DNA from: Pseudoalteromonas peptidolytica
Lineage (GTDB): Bacteria > Pseudomonadota > Gammaproteobacteria > Enterobacterales > Alteromonadaceae
Assembly (NCBI RefSeq): GCF_012641745.1
Contig: NZ_WEHZ01000021.1
Span: 27,405-91,404 of the forward strand
DNA length: 64,000 nucleotides
Direction: 5' to 3'
Positions 1 to 7,942 of this stretch are shown in pieces. The notes under the pieces were generated by a model. The model saw only the letters and a list, made by a program, of their open reading frames with translations, ran no database searches and was not told the origin of the DNA. Within the stretch, counting starts at the first letter, position 1, and each line of letters starts with the position of its first letter. The position numbers and the translations under genes were made by a program.

Positions 1-1416
1 CGAATGGAGCTGGTAAAGAATTATGCGGCATCTTTACGCCAAGGGTGTCGTGAGGGCTGGCATAATGCCACCATTAGTGCGGAAAATAATGGGGTATGTT
101 CTGGCACTTATGTTCCTTATGAAGATAAACCTAATCGAGTAGAGGGACCTTTTGCTGCCTATAATATCAGTGCAACAAACGAGAAGCGCACAGAGTTTTA
201 TGTTCGCGGTGACTTTGACATTGAGTTTCAAGGTATTCCAGTTGTCGGTAATGTTGGCCTGCGTTACGTAAACTATCAGTTGGAGTCAACAGGTGCATTG
301 GTTCAACCAGCATTAATTAAGCGAGGAGCAGAGGGCAGTTCATTAAATAACGTGATGCAGCAACCGCAATACAAGCGGTATTACGACATTGCTGGAGGTG
401 AGTCGGAACTGAGTACGGTGGATGGTACTGACTACAGCGCAGTGTTACCCAGTTTAAACCTTAGTTTTGGCGTGTCCGAAGATGTAGTAGTGCGCTTTGG
501 TGCGTCAAAAGCGTTGTATTATCCAAGCCTAGTAGCAGCAAGAAATATTAGTATTCTTAACTTGGATTATGTACCTGTGCTACAGACGCCTGGTGCAGAT
601 TACGATGAGGTCACAAATCCTATTATCGGGCTGGATGATATTAACCTGACGGCGCTTTCTGGTAATCCAAATATTGAACCTGAAGAAGCGATTAATACAG
701 ATTTAACCACTGAGTGGTATTTTGCTTCCGCAGGATACGTGACTTTGGGGCTGTTCCACAAAAAGTTAGATAACATTATTCGTGACCGAGCGTTCGACCT
801 TGATGTGTCCTATGGCAGTGAAGAATACAATGTATCAGCCTATGGCCCTGCCAATACTGGCTCAGGTACTATCAAAGGGGTAGAGTTTTCTTACTCGCAA
901 TTTTACGACATGTTACCGGGGGCGTGGAGCGGTCTAGGACTACAATTTAATTTCACTTATATCGACCAAAACGGTTTGGAAGATCCAAACGAAATATCGA
1001 AAGGCACGCTAGGGTTTGACGAAGATGGCAACCCGCTAGATGATAACCGTAATACGTTTAGGGTTTTTAGTGGTTTGCCGCTACAAGGATACTCAGATCA
1101 AAACTTCAATCTCATTGGCATGTACGAATATGAAGACATCTCATTTCGTCTTGCTTACACATGGCGCTCAGAATATTTATTAACACTCAGAGAGTCTGAA
1201 GAGTATGTACCAGCATACGCAGAGGCGTCAGCGATGGTAGATGCAAGTCTCTACTACACCATTAACGATAATTGGAAAGTTGGCTTTGAGGCTAGCAATA
1301 TTTTGGACACAGAGACCAAAACTAAATATCAAATGGATCAGAGTGGAACTAAGACACAAGCGCTCAACTTCACCACCGACAGACGCTTTGCTTTAAGTGT
1401 ACGTGCCACTTTTTAA
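1..1416 (+). CDS. TonB-dependent receptor, C-terminal part (5' truncated by window edge)
   Basis: The frame is open from the first base, so this is the 3' part of a longer gene. The 471 visible residues alternate aromatic and polar positions in outer-membrane beta-strand style. They carry receptor-barrel phrases such as GLRYVNYQLEST, SLNLSFGVSEDVVVRFGASKALYYP and NPNIEPEEAINTDLTTEWYF. The end, ALSVRATF, has the terminal phenylalanine expected for Bam-dependent insertion. Receptors of this kind import oligosaccharides or iron complexes across the outer membrane using TonB energy. The plug and TonB box lie outside the window. The gene sits 44 bases before a cluster for amino-sugar acid use, so oxidised chitooligosaccharides are an inferred substrate. 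Confidence 0.9.
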   Translation, partial: RMELVKNYAASLRQGCREGWHNATISAENNGVCSGTYVPYEDKPNRVEGPFAAYNISATNEKRTEFYVRGDFDIEFQGIPVVGNVGLRYVNYQLESTGALVQPALIKRGAEGSSLNNVMQQPQYKRYYDIAGGESELSTVDGTDYSAVLPSLNLSFGVSEDVVVRFGASKALYYPSLVAARNISILNLDYVPVLQTPGADYDEVTNPIIGLDDINLTALSGNPNIEPEEAINTDLTTEWYFASAGYVTLGLFHKKLDNIIRDRAFDLDVSYGSEEYNVSAYGPANTGSGTIKGVEFSYSQFYDMLPGAWSGLGLQFNFTYIDQNGLEDPNEISKGTLGFDEDGNPLDDNRNTFRVFSGLPLQGYSDQNFNLIGMYEYEDISFRLAYTWRSEYLLTLRESEEYVPAYAEASAMVDASLYYTINDNWKVGFEASNILDTETKTKYQMDQSGTKTQALNFTTDRRFALSVRATF

Positions 1417-1460
1417 CGCTGTGGCCTGGATTGGTATGAGCTAAGTAGGAAGCTAACTCA

Positions 1461-2690
1461 ATGAAGAGAGTAATGACAAAGGGCTCTGGAGATCTAGACA
1501 AGTTAAACGGTAGCGGATGGGATATTTTGGCTGAAGAAGTCAGTTTGCCTGTTGCGGTAGTTAGGCAGCAGGCAATAACCCATAATGCCCATTGGATGGC
1601 ACAGTTTACCCAAGTAAGTGGAGCTCTTTTGGCTCCTCATGGTAAAACAACAATGTCTCCAGCGTTATTTGGATTGCAAATAGCCCATGGTGCGTGGGCT
1701 ATTACCGTAGCCACAGTAGCGCAGCTATCTGTGGCCGTCGCTGCCAAAGTGCAGCGGGTGATCTTGGCAAACCAACTTGTCGGTGTGTACCACTTTAAAC
1801 AAGTTGCAAACATGCTCCGTGATACTGACGTTGAACTCTATTGTTTTGTGGACTCTATTGACAATGCCCAAGCACTTGGAGCCTTTTTTAGTACATGCTC
1901 GGTGCGCCTTTCCATTTTATTGGAAGTGGGTGTGATGGGAGGGCGTGCTGGTTGGCGTGATCTTAAGACGTTAGGGGAGCTAGCTGAAGCATGCCAAGTT
2001 TATCCTTATTTAAATATTGCAGGCATTGGATTTTATGAAGGAGTGATCCATGGCGATGATGCCAAGGAGCAAATCCAGCAATTTGTTGATGCGGTGATGA
2101 AAACGGCGAAGAGATTACAGCAGCAAGGTGTGTTTTCAGAGGCCTTGCCTATCATCTCGGGCGCAGGCTCTGCATGGTACGATGTTGTGGCAAGTACTTT
2201 TAATCAAAGTCCATATGCTGAGCAATTTCAGTTGGTACTGCGCCCGGGTTGCTACCTAATTCACGATACTGGTATCTATCAGGATGCTCAACATGCGGTA
2301 TTGTCGCGATCCCAGCTTGCATGCGATATCGGTGATAGTTTGCAGTCAAGTTTAAGCATTTGGGCATACGTACTTTCTACACCTGAGCCGAACATGATAA
2401 TCGTTGGACTGGGCAAAAGAGATGTGGCTTTTGATGCTGGCATGCCAACCTCTGAGCTGATGTATTCTGTACACGCAAAGCAGCTCCGAGAGATAAATGG
2501 CGCGCTTAAAGTGGAAAAAATCATGGATCAACATGCGCTGGTCAGTGTGCAGTCTGAATGTGAAGTGGTAGTGGGCGATATGATTTGTTTTTCAACATCC
2601 CACCCTTGCCTTACTTTCGATAAATGGCGGGAAATTGGCGTCGTTGAGCAGGACTGGGTGATCACTCATACTATTTCAACCTATTTTTAA
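1461..2690 (+). CDS. PLP-dependent amino acid deaminase/D-threonine aldolase-like (DSD1 family), probable D-glucosaminate deaminase
   Basis: The 409-residue protein has the alanine-racemase-type barrel and C-terminal domain of the D-threonine aldolase/D-serine dehydratase family. The sequence APHGKTTMSP near residue 60 matches the PHxKT site whose lysine binds PLP. STSHPCLTFDKW near the C-terminus matches the H-x-C zinc site of the family. Family members remove ammonia from D-amino acids, and D-glucosaminate dehydratase (product 2-keto-3-deoxygluconate) is one known activity. The neighbouring deacetylase, RidA protein and sugar-acid kinase make D-glucosaminate the inferred substrate here. D-serine or D-threonine are alternatives. 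It follows the receptor closely and precedes the RpiR regulator. Confidence 0.8.
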   Translation: MKRVMTKGSGDLDKLNGSGWDILAEEVSLPVAVVRQQAITHNAHWMAQFTQVSGALLAPHGKTTMSPALFGLQIAHGAWAITVATVAQLSVAVAAKVQRVILANQLVGVYHFKQVANMLRDTDVELYCFVDSIDNAQALGAFFSTCSVRLSILLEVGVMGGRAGWRDLKTLGELAEACQVYPYLNIAGIGFYEGVIHGDDAKEQIQQFVDAVMKTAKRLQQQGVFSEALPIISGAGSAWYDVVASTFNQSPYAEQFQLVLRPGCYLIHDTGIYQDAQHAVLSRSQLACDIGDSLQSSLSIWAYVLSTPEPNMIIVGLGKRDVAFDAGMPTSELMYSVHAKQLREINGALKVEKIMDQHALVSVQSECEVVVGDMICFSTSHPCLTFDKWREIGVVEQDWVITHTISTYF

Positions 2691-2692
2691 TT

Positions 2693-2742
2693 AATACCCA
2701 ATTACTCCTTCAAATTGAGTAAGTATTAAGACAAATGGTATA
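2693..2742 (+). repeat. Fragment of MITE-like repeat (right half)
   Basis: The stretch ACTCCTTCAAATTGAG followed by AAGTATTAAG and ATGGTATA matches the right end of the full copy at 31912-32074. It starts just after the deaminase stop codon and ends ten bases before the GTG start of the RpiR regulator, so it forms most of that intergenic space. Confidence 0.75.
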
Positions 2743-2752
2743 AGGCGACGTA

Positions 2753-3625
2753 GTGGATATTATTAGCAAAATTAAAGAAGGTTTGGGTCATTTTAGTCCG
2801 GCTGAAGAGAAAGTCGCACGGTTGATTTTGGCTGAATTGACCTTTGCAGCGAGCGCTACTATTGGTGAGTTAGCAGAAAAAGCACAGGTGAGTCATGCCA
2901 GTATTACACGCCTTGCACGTAGTTTAGGGTGTCATAACGTACGTGACCTTAAATTTAAGCTTACGCAATCAGCGGCAATTGGAGAGCGCTTTACGAGTGC
3001 TGAGCCTATCGAAAAAGCAAAAATCTCTCAGGTTTATACCTCGATCCAAGAGATTTTGACCCTCAATGCTGGATTAATCGACGAAGCAACGGTAGAGCAA
3101 GCCAGTGAGATAATTTGTGCGACACGTCATTGCCTCATCTTTGGTGTTGGCGGTGGCAGTAGTTTGATGGCACAAGAGTGTCAAAATCGATTATTTCGTT
3201 TAGACGTGCTCAGTAATGCCCATTGCGACCCGATGATGATGCGCATGGTTGCTGCGACGGTAAACAAAGGAGATGTGGTGATTTGTTTATCGCTAAGTGG
3301 TGTCTCTCCTGATGTGAGAGATGCCGCCTTGATAGCGAAAGAATATGGTGCGCAAATTATCACAATTTGTCCGAACGGTGATTTAGCGAATATAGCTGAT
3401 CACCATTTACCAATCAAAACCCAAGAAAGTGATTATATCTTCAAACCGAGCGCGGCACGTTATGTCATGATGGCTGCGGTAGATATTCTATCAAGCGAAG
3501 TTGCTATTCGTAACCAAAAGCGCTCAAGGGAAAAGCTCAGACGATTAAAGACTCAGCTAGATCAACATAGAGATAAAAGTAGTAACTCACCACCTGCTGA
3601 TAAACGTTTTCCATTGGGGGATTAA
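2753..3625 (+). CDS. RpiR/MurR-family transcriptional regulator (HTH + SIS domain)
   Basis: The 290-residue protein has an N-terminal RpiR helix-turn-helix (residues ~1-77, with GELAEKAQVSHASITRLARSLG). A SIS phosphosugar-binding domain follows (residues ~120-250, with HCLIFGVGGGSSLMAQ and CLSLSGVSPD). Such regulators sense phosphorylated sugars and usually control adjacent catabolic genes. The start is GTG, preceded by AAGGCG. The stop codon overlaps the next gene's ATG by one base, which indicates translational coupling. The likely effector is a phosphorylated intermediate of this cluster, such as 2-keto-3-deoxy-6-phosphogluconate. That is inference. Confidence 0.9.
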   Translation: MDIISKIKEGLGHFSPAEEKVARLILAELTFAASATIGELAEKAQVSHASITRLARSLGCHNVRDLKFKLTQSAAIGERFTSAEPIEKAKISQVYTSIQEILTLNAGLIDEATVEQASEIICATRHCLIFGVGGGSSLMAQECQNRLFRLDVLSNAHCDPMMMRMVAATVNKGDVVICLSLSGVSPDVRDAALIAKEYGAQIITICPNGDLANIADHHLPIKTQESDYIFKPSAARYVMMAAVDILSSEVAIRNQKRSREKLRRLKTQLDQHRDKSSNSPPADKRFPLGD

Positions 3626-5085
3626 TGACTGGCGCTTCCAACTATGTGGATACTCTTATTCAGCGTGCAACGGTTTACTTTACGCCACACTCAGAGGCGC
3701 AAATAGTCGATGTTGCCATTGATGGAGATAAAATTGTTGCTTTCGGTGATTGTGCTCATGTTATTGCAAGAGAGTATATTGATGCCATGGGATTAGTGTT
3801 GGCACCCGGTTTCATTGATGTACATACTCATGATGATCTTGAGGTACTGCGAGCGCCGCACATGCTAAGCAAGGTAAGTCAAGGTGTGACTACGGTTATT
3901 GCTGGAAACTGCGGGATCAGTGCCGTGCCTTATAGTCCAACTTCTACACCCGTAGACCCAATTAATCTTCTAGGTGAAGGCGCTGAGTTTGTCTACTGTG
4001 AACTAAAAGATTATCAGCGGGCTTTCAGTGAAGCTGCGCCAAGTGTGAATTTGGCCATGCTAGTTGGACATACCACACTAAGGGCGCAGGTAATGGATGA
4101 CCTATCTCACGCTGCCACGATACAAGAAATTAATCAGATGAAAGACTTATTGCACAAGGCAATGATGCAAGGGGCAATAGGTCTTAGCACTGGGCTTGCT
4201 TACTATAATGCCAAAGGGGCAGATAAAGCCGAAGTCAACGCACTGGCCGAGGTTGTTACACCATTTGGTGGCATCTATACCACACATCTGCGTACAGAGT
4301 TTCAGGGGGTGCTGCGGGCAATGGATGAGGCGTTTTCTACAGCTCAGCATGCCAAGTTACCGCTAGTTATTTCACATATTAAGTGTGCAGGCCAAGAAAA
4401 TTGGGGAAGAGCGCCTGAAGTTTTAGCCCATTTTGAGCAACATCGGCAAACCCATCAAATAAGCTGTGATTGTTATCCTTATGCCGCAAGCGCTAGCACT
4501 TTAGATCTAAATCAAGTGACAGGTGATACGGATATTTTTATTACTTGGTCTGAGCCGTACCCTGAGCTGGCACAGCAGAGCTTGGCAGACATAGCCTTGC
4601 ATTGGCAAGTATCGCAACTTGACGCCGCAAAACGTCTGCAACCCGCAGGGGCGGTGTATCATTGTATGTTGGAAGATGATGTGCGGCAATTTCTAAGTTA
4701 CGAGCACAGTATGGTTGGCTCTGACGGCTTACCCTGCGATCCTCATCCTCATCCAAGGCTTTGGGGGACGTTTCCCCGAGTACTTGGACATTATTGTAGA
4801 GAGCAAAAGTCGCTGCCGCTGGCATTGGCCATCCATAAAATGACAGCGCTGCCAGCTGCCCGCTTTAAGTTAAAACAACGTGGCAGTATACAAACGGGTT
4901 ACTTTGCTGATCTGGTTTTGTTTGATCCCAAGCGGGTGTTAGATCGAGCAAGCTACAGCAACCCAAAACAACTGGCGACAGGGATAGTGAAAGTGTGGGT
5001 GAACGGTACCCTTAGCTATGTGGAAGGCACGACACTAGATAACATCTGCGAATTTGGTCGTGCAGGGCGATTTTTAAATCGTTAA
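3625..5085 (+). CDS. N-acyl-D-amino acid deacylase family amidohydrolase, probable N-acetylglucosaminate deacetylase
   Basis: The 486-residue protein is a metal-dependent amidohydrolase of the D-aminoacylase type. The barrel metal motifs can be read in order: PGFIDVHTHDDLE near residue 65, AGNCGIS near residue 95 (the cysteine bridging the metals in this family), TTHLRTE near residue 220, VISHIKCAG near 250 and VGSDGLPCDPHPH near 365. The C-terminal strand region (GYFADLVLFDP) is also typical. The family removes acyl groups from N-acyl-D-amino acids. Between an RpiR regulator and a RidA protein, beside a D-amino-acid deaminase and GH20 enzyme, N-acetyl-D-glucosaminate is the inferred substrate. 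A general D-aminoacylase role cannot be excluded. Confidence 0.85.
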   Translation: MTGASNYVDTLIQRATVYFTPHSEAQIVDVAIDGDKIVAFGDCAHVIAREYIDAMGLVLAPGFIDVHTHDDLEVLRAPHMLSKVSQGVTTVIAGNCGISAVPYSPTSTPVDPINLLGEGAEFVYCELKDYQRAFSEAAPSVNLAMLVGHTTLRAQVMDDLSHAATIQEINQMKDLLHKAMMQGAIGLSTGLAYYNAKGADKAEVNALAEVVTPFGGIYTTHLRTEFQGVLRAMDEAFSTAQHAKLPLVISHIKCAGQENWGRAPEVLAHFEQHRQTHQISCDCYPYAASASTLDLNQVTGDTDIFITWSEPYPELAQQSLADIALHWQVSQLDAAKRLQPAGAVYHCMLEDDVRQFLSYEHSMVGSDGLPCDPHPHPRLWGTFPRVLGHYCREQKSLPLALAIHKMTALPAARFKLKQRGSIQTGYFADLVLFDPKRVLDRASYSNPKQLATGIVKVWVNGTLSYVEGTTLDNICEFGRAGRFLNR

Positions 5086-5113
5086 AACTCATTAAAATCA
5101 TCAAGAGGTTAAT

Positions 5114-5506
5114 ATGACAATAAGAAGAATAGGTGCTGAGGGCGGTACAGGAACCGGAGGGCAACATTTACCCTTTGCACGAGCAGTTGAGGCTGGTGGT
5201 TGGCTTCAGGTTTCAGGGCAAACACCGATGCGAGATGGGGAAGTTGTCGAAGGCGGGATCGTTGAGCAGTCACGCCTAGCGATTGAAAACTGCATCGCGA
5301 TCATGACTGAATCAGGCTATGGCCTTGAACATGTCACTCATGTGTCGGTGATATTAACGGATGCAAGATACTTCCAATCTTTTAATAAGGTCTTTGCTGA
5401 ATACTTTTCAGCACACCCTCCTGCACGGATCTGTATGGTGGCTGATTTGGTCGTGGATTGCAAAGTAGAGGTTGACGTTACTTGTTATAAAGACCGACAG
5501 GCGTAG
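5114..5506 (+). CDS. RidA/YjgF-family enamine/imine deaminase
   Basis: This 130-residue protein has the normal RidA length and fold cues: WLQVSGQTPMRDGEVVEGG near the N-terminus and PARICMVADLVVDCKVEVDVTCYK at the end. The arginine in PARICMV corresponds to the conserved residue that holds the substrate carboxylate in active RidA deaminases. RidA proteins hydrolyse reactive 2-aminoacrylate or similar imines released by PLP dehydratases. Having one here fits the cluster's PLP deaminase, which would release an enamine or imine. The start is preceded by AAGAGG. Whether it is specific to the pathway or acts generally cannot be told from sequence. Confidence 0.9.
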   Translation: MTIRRIGAEGGTGTGGQHLPFARAVEAGGWLQVSGQTPMRDGEVVEGGIVEQSRLAIENCIAIMTESGYGLEHVTHVSVILTDARYFQSFNKVFAEYFSAHPPARICMVADLVVDCKVEVDVTCYKDRQA

Positions 5507-5534
5507 CCATACAAAGCAGCATAAGAGGGAAGAG

Positions 5535-6965
5535 ATGATGGATAACCAGCAAATGTATTTGCTTATTTTTCTGTTGTACTTGTCGGTGATGATAATAGTG
5601 AGCTGGTTGACATCGCGATGGCAACGTTCAAATAGTGACTACTTATTGGCTGGGCGCAAAGTACCACTATTACTGACATTAGGTACAACCGTTGCCACTA
5701 TGGTTGGCACTGGCTCATCGATGGGAGCGGTAGGGTTTGCTTATCAACATGGCTGGGCAGGCACGCTTTATGGAGTTGGTGGCGCAATGGGGGTTTTATT
5801 ACTTGCCTGGTTATTTGCTCCAGTCAGGGCTGAGCGCTTTGCAACGATGAGTGAGGAGTTGGCAAGTTATGTTTGTAACCATCAAATGGTTAAAAAAATA
5901 CTAGCAATATTGATTTATGCCGCCAGCGTTGGTTGGTTGGGGGCGCATTTAATTGGTGGAGGCATGTACCTTGCTTGGTTAACAGGACTTGATGAAACCA
6001 GTGCTAAGCTCATTATTGGGATAGGGCTTGCCGTTTATGTGACCTTAGGTGGGTATTCTGCAGTAGTATGGACGGATGCCATTCAAGCCATTATTTTATT
6101 CTCAGGCTTTTTGCTAATGAGTTATTTTGTTGTTGACGTGGTAGGCGGCTGGCAAAGTTTAACCAATGTGACGGTTGCCAAAGATGCGGGGCTATTTTCA
6201 TATCAAAACATAGGTATGTTGCCAGCAATCTCCATGGCGCTTGCAGTACTGGTTGGCGTCTTAGCAACCCCCTCGTTTCGCCAGCGGATCTATTCGGCTA
6301 AAAGTATAACGAGTATTCGTACATCATTTTTTATCTCAGGAGTGCTTTATTTAGGGTTTTCGCTTATTCCTGCGGTGATAGGGATAGGAGCCTATGCCGT
6401 GAACGCGAATTTAGATAACCCTGCGTTTGCCTTTCCTTATTTAGCGTTGACGGCGATGCCCGTACTGATAGGTGGTTTAATTTTGCTGGCGGGGATTTCT
6501 GCAACGCTGTCGAGTGCCAGTTCAGATGCAATTGCTGGTGTGAGTGTATTGGTCTCTGACATCTATTTAGCGTGGTATAAAAGTAATATTACGCCGCGCA
6601 ACTTGCTACTAACATCAAAAATAGCCATGTTAATTACAGTCTTTTTGGCATTATTTATTGCGGTGTTATCAAATAATATCATCAGCTATATCACCAAGAT
6701 GATTTCGCTTGTATTGGCTGGGCTTTGTGTGATGGGAGTATTAGGGCGCTTTTGGAAAAGCTATTCCTGGCAAGGCAGTTTGGCCACTTTACTTGCTGGT
6801 TTTATTGCTGCGCTGCTTGTGGGGGCGAATAACAGCTGGTTGGCTTTTTTTGGTAACCCAATTATTCCGGCGTTGTGTAGTGCGCTACTATTTGGGGTAT
6901 TGACGAGCATAGTGACCAAACCAAGAAACGCCGAGTTGTCAGAAGAGGTAAAAGTAACCTCATGA
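5535..6965 (+). CDS. Sodium:solute symporter (SSS family) for a sugar acid or amino-sugar acid
   Basis: The protein is ~476 residues, with about thirteen hydrophobic segments and typical SSS phrases: SDYLLAGRKVPLLLTLGTTVATMVGTGSSMG at the N-terminus, VTLGGYSAVVWTDAIQ in the middle, and AGISATLSSASSDAIAGVSV late. I chose the ATG at 5535 because AGAGGGA precedes it and the text before it is not transporter-like. Starting at 5538 is equally possible. Its stop overlaps the kinase start in an ATGA junction. In this cluster it would carry N-acetylglucosaminate or a related acid across the inner membrane with sodium. The substrate is inferred from context only. Confidence 0.9.
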   Translation: MMDNQQMYLLIFLLYLSVMIIVSWLTSRWQRSNSDYLLAGRKVPLLLTLGTTVATMVGTGSSMGAVGFAYQHGWAGTLYGVGGAMGVLLLAWLFAPVRAERFATMSEELASYVCNHQMVKKILAILIYAASVGWLGAHLIGGGMYLAWLTGLDETSAKLIIGIGLAVYVTLGGYSAVVWTDAIQAIILFSGFLLMSYFVVDVVGGWQSLTNVTVAKDAGLFSYQNIGMLPAISMALAVLVGVLATPSFRQRIYSAKSITSIRTSFFISGVLYLGFSLIPAVIGIGAYAVNANLDNPAFAFPYLALTAMPVLIGGLILLAGISATLSSASSDAIAGVSVLVSDIYLAWYKSNITPRNLLLTSKIAMLITVFLALFIAVLSNNIISYITKMISLVLAGLCVMGVLGRFWKSYSWQGSLATLLAGFIAALLVGANNSWLAFFGNPIIPALCSALLFGVLTSIVTKPRNAELSEEVKVTS

Positions 6966-7942
6966 AGTCAATGATAAAACGGATAGTCTTTTTTGGTGAA
7001 TGTATGGTGGAGCACAATGCTGATGGGGTGATTGCGTTTGGTGGCGACACTTTTAATACCGCTTGGTATTTGGCGCAATTACTCAGACAAGTCAAACATG
7101 ACGAAATCACAGTAAGTTATGCTACTGCTTTGGGCACCGACGGTGCCAGTGCTGATTTGACCGCGATGCTATCAGCCGCTCATATTAATCAAGATTATAT
7201 TATAGTCACACCAGAAAGTTGTTTGGGTGAATATTGGATATCTCTTGATGATAATGGTGAAAGGCGCTTTACCTTTGCCCGCGATAAAAGCCCAGTAAAA
7301 GCGTATTTCAATAGACAGCAACGCCTCATACAAGCACTACAAGATAAACAGGTTGATGCGATTTACCTCTCAGGGGTAAGTCTTGCCATTTTATGTGATT
7401 CACAAAGGCGATGTTTATTCCAAGCATTAGCCATGTTTAAAGAAGCCGGTGGCATGATATTTTTTGATAATAATTACCGCCAGGCGCTGTGGCCTAGCTC
7501 TGAGGCAAAGCAGAGCTATTTGGCTCTGATGCCACTAGTAGATATTGCATTTTTGACTGATGAGGATGAATATGCCGTATACGGCACGCAAGGCGTCAAT
7601 GACATTATATCTTTGCACCAACAACGAAGCATGCAGCCGCAAATTTTAGTCATACGTCAAGGCGCAAAGCCATGTCTATTGGTTTCTTCTAATGATACTC
7701 CAGTCATTTATATTGCAGCGCAACATATAAAGCCAGCGTTTATTCTAGATACCTGTGGCGCTGGAGACGCATTTGCTGGTGGGTTTATGGCACAGTGGCT
7801 GTTAGGCACTGAGTTGCGTTCAGCTGCGCGTTTTGCTCACCGAGTGGCGGCTAAGGTTATTCAACATCACGGTGCGCTGATCCCTGAGCACTTACTACCG
7901 AGCCTAGAGACGCAGGAATGTCATTATGAAAATGCCCTTTAG
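6962..7942 (+). CDS. kdgK: PfkB-family sugar kinase, probable 2-keto-3-deoxygluconate kinase
   Basis: The 326-residue ribokinase-fold protein has the N-terminal substrate motif FGGDTFNTAWYLAQLL and the C-terminal anion-hole/catalytic motif LDTCGAGDAFAGGFMAQWLLG, whose aspartate is the catalytic base. The kinase overlaps the symporter by four bases and the GH20 gene by 17 bases, so the three are one transcription unit. 2-Keto-3-deoxygluconate kinases of this group make KDPG, which enters Entner-Doudoroff metabolism. No KDPG aldolase is in the window. Substrate assignment follows from the upstream deacetylase and deaminase. Other PfkB substrates remain possible. Confidence 0.8.
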   Translation: MKSMIKRIVFFGECMVEHNADGVIAFGGDTFNTAWYLAQLLRQVKHDEITVSYATALGTDGASADLTAMLSAAHINQDYIIVTPESCLGEYWISLDDNGERRFTFARDKSPVKAYFNRQQRLIQALQDKQVDAIYLSGVSLAILCDSQRRCLFQALAMFKEAGGMIFFDNNYRQALWPSSEAKQSYLALMPLVDIAFLTDEDEYAVYGTQGVNDIISLHQQRSMQPQILVIRQGAKPCLLVSSNDTPVIYIAAQHIKPAFILDTCGAGDAFAGGFMAQWLLGTELRSAARFAHRVAAKVIQHHGALIPEHLLPSLETQECHYENAL

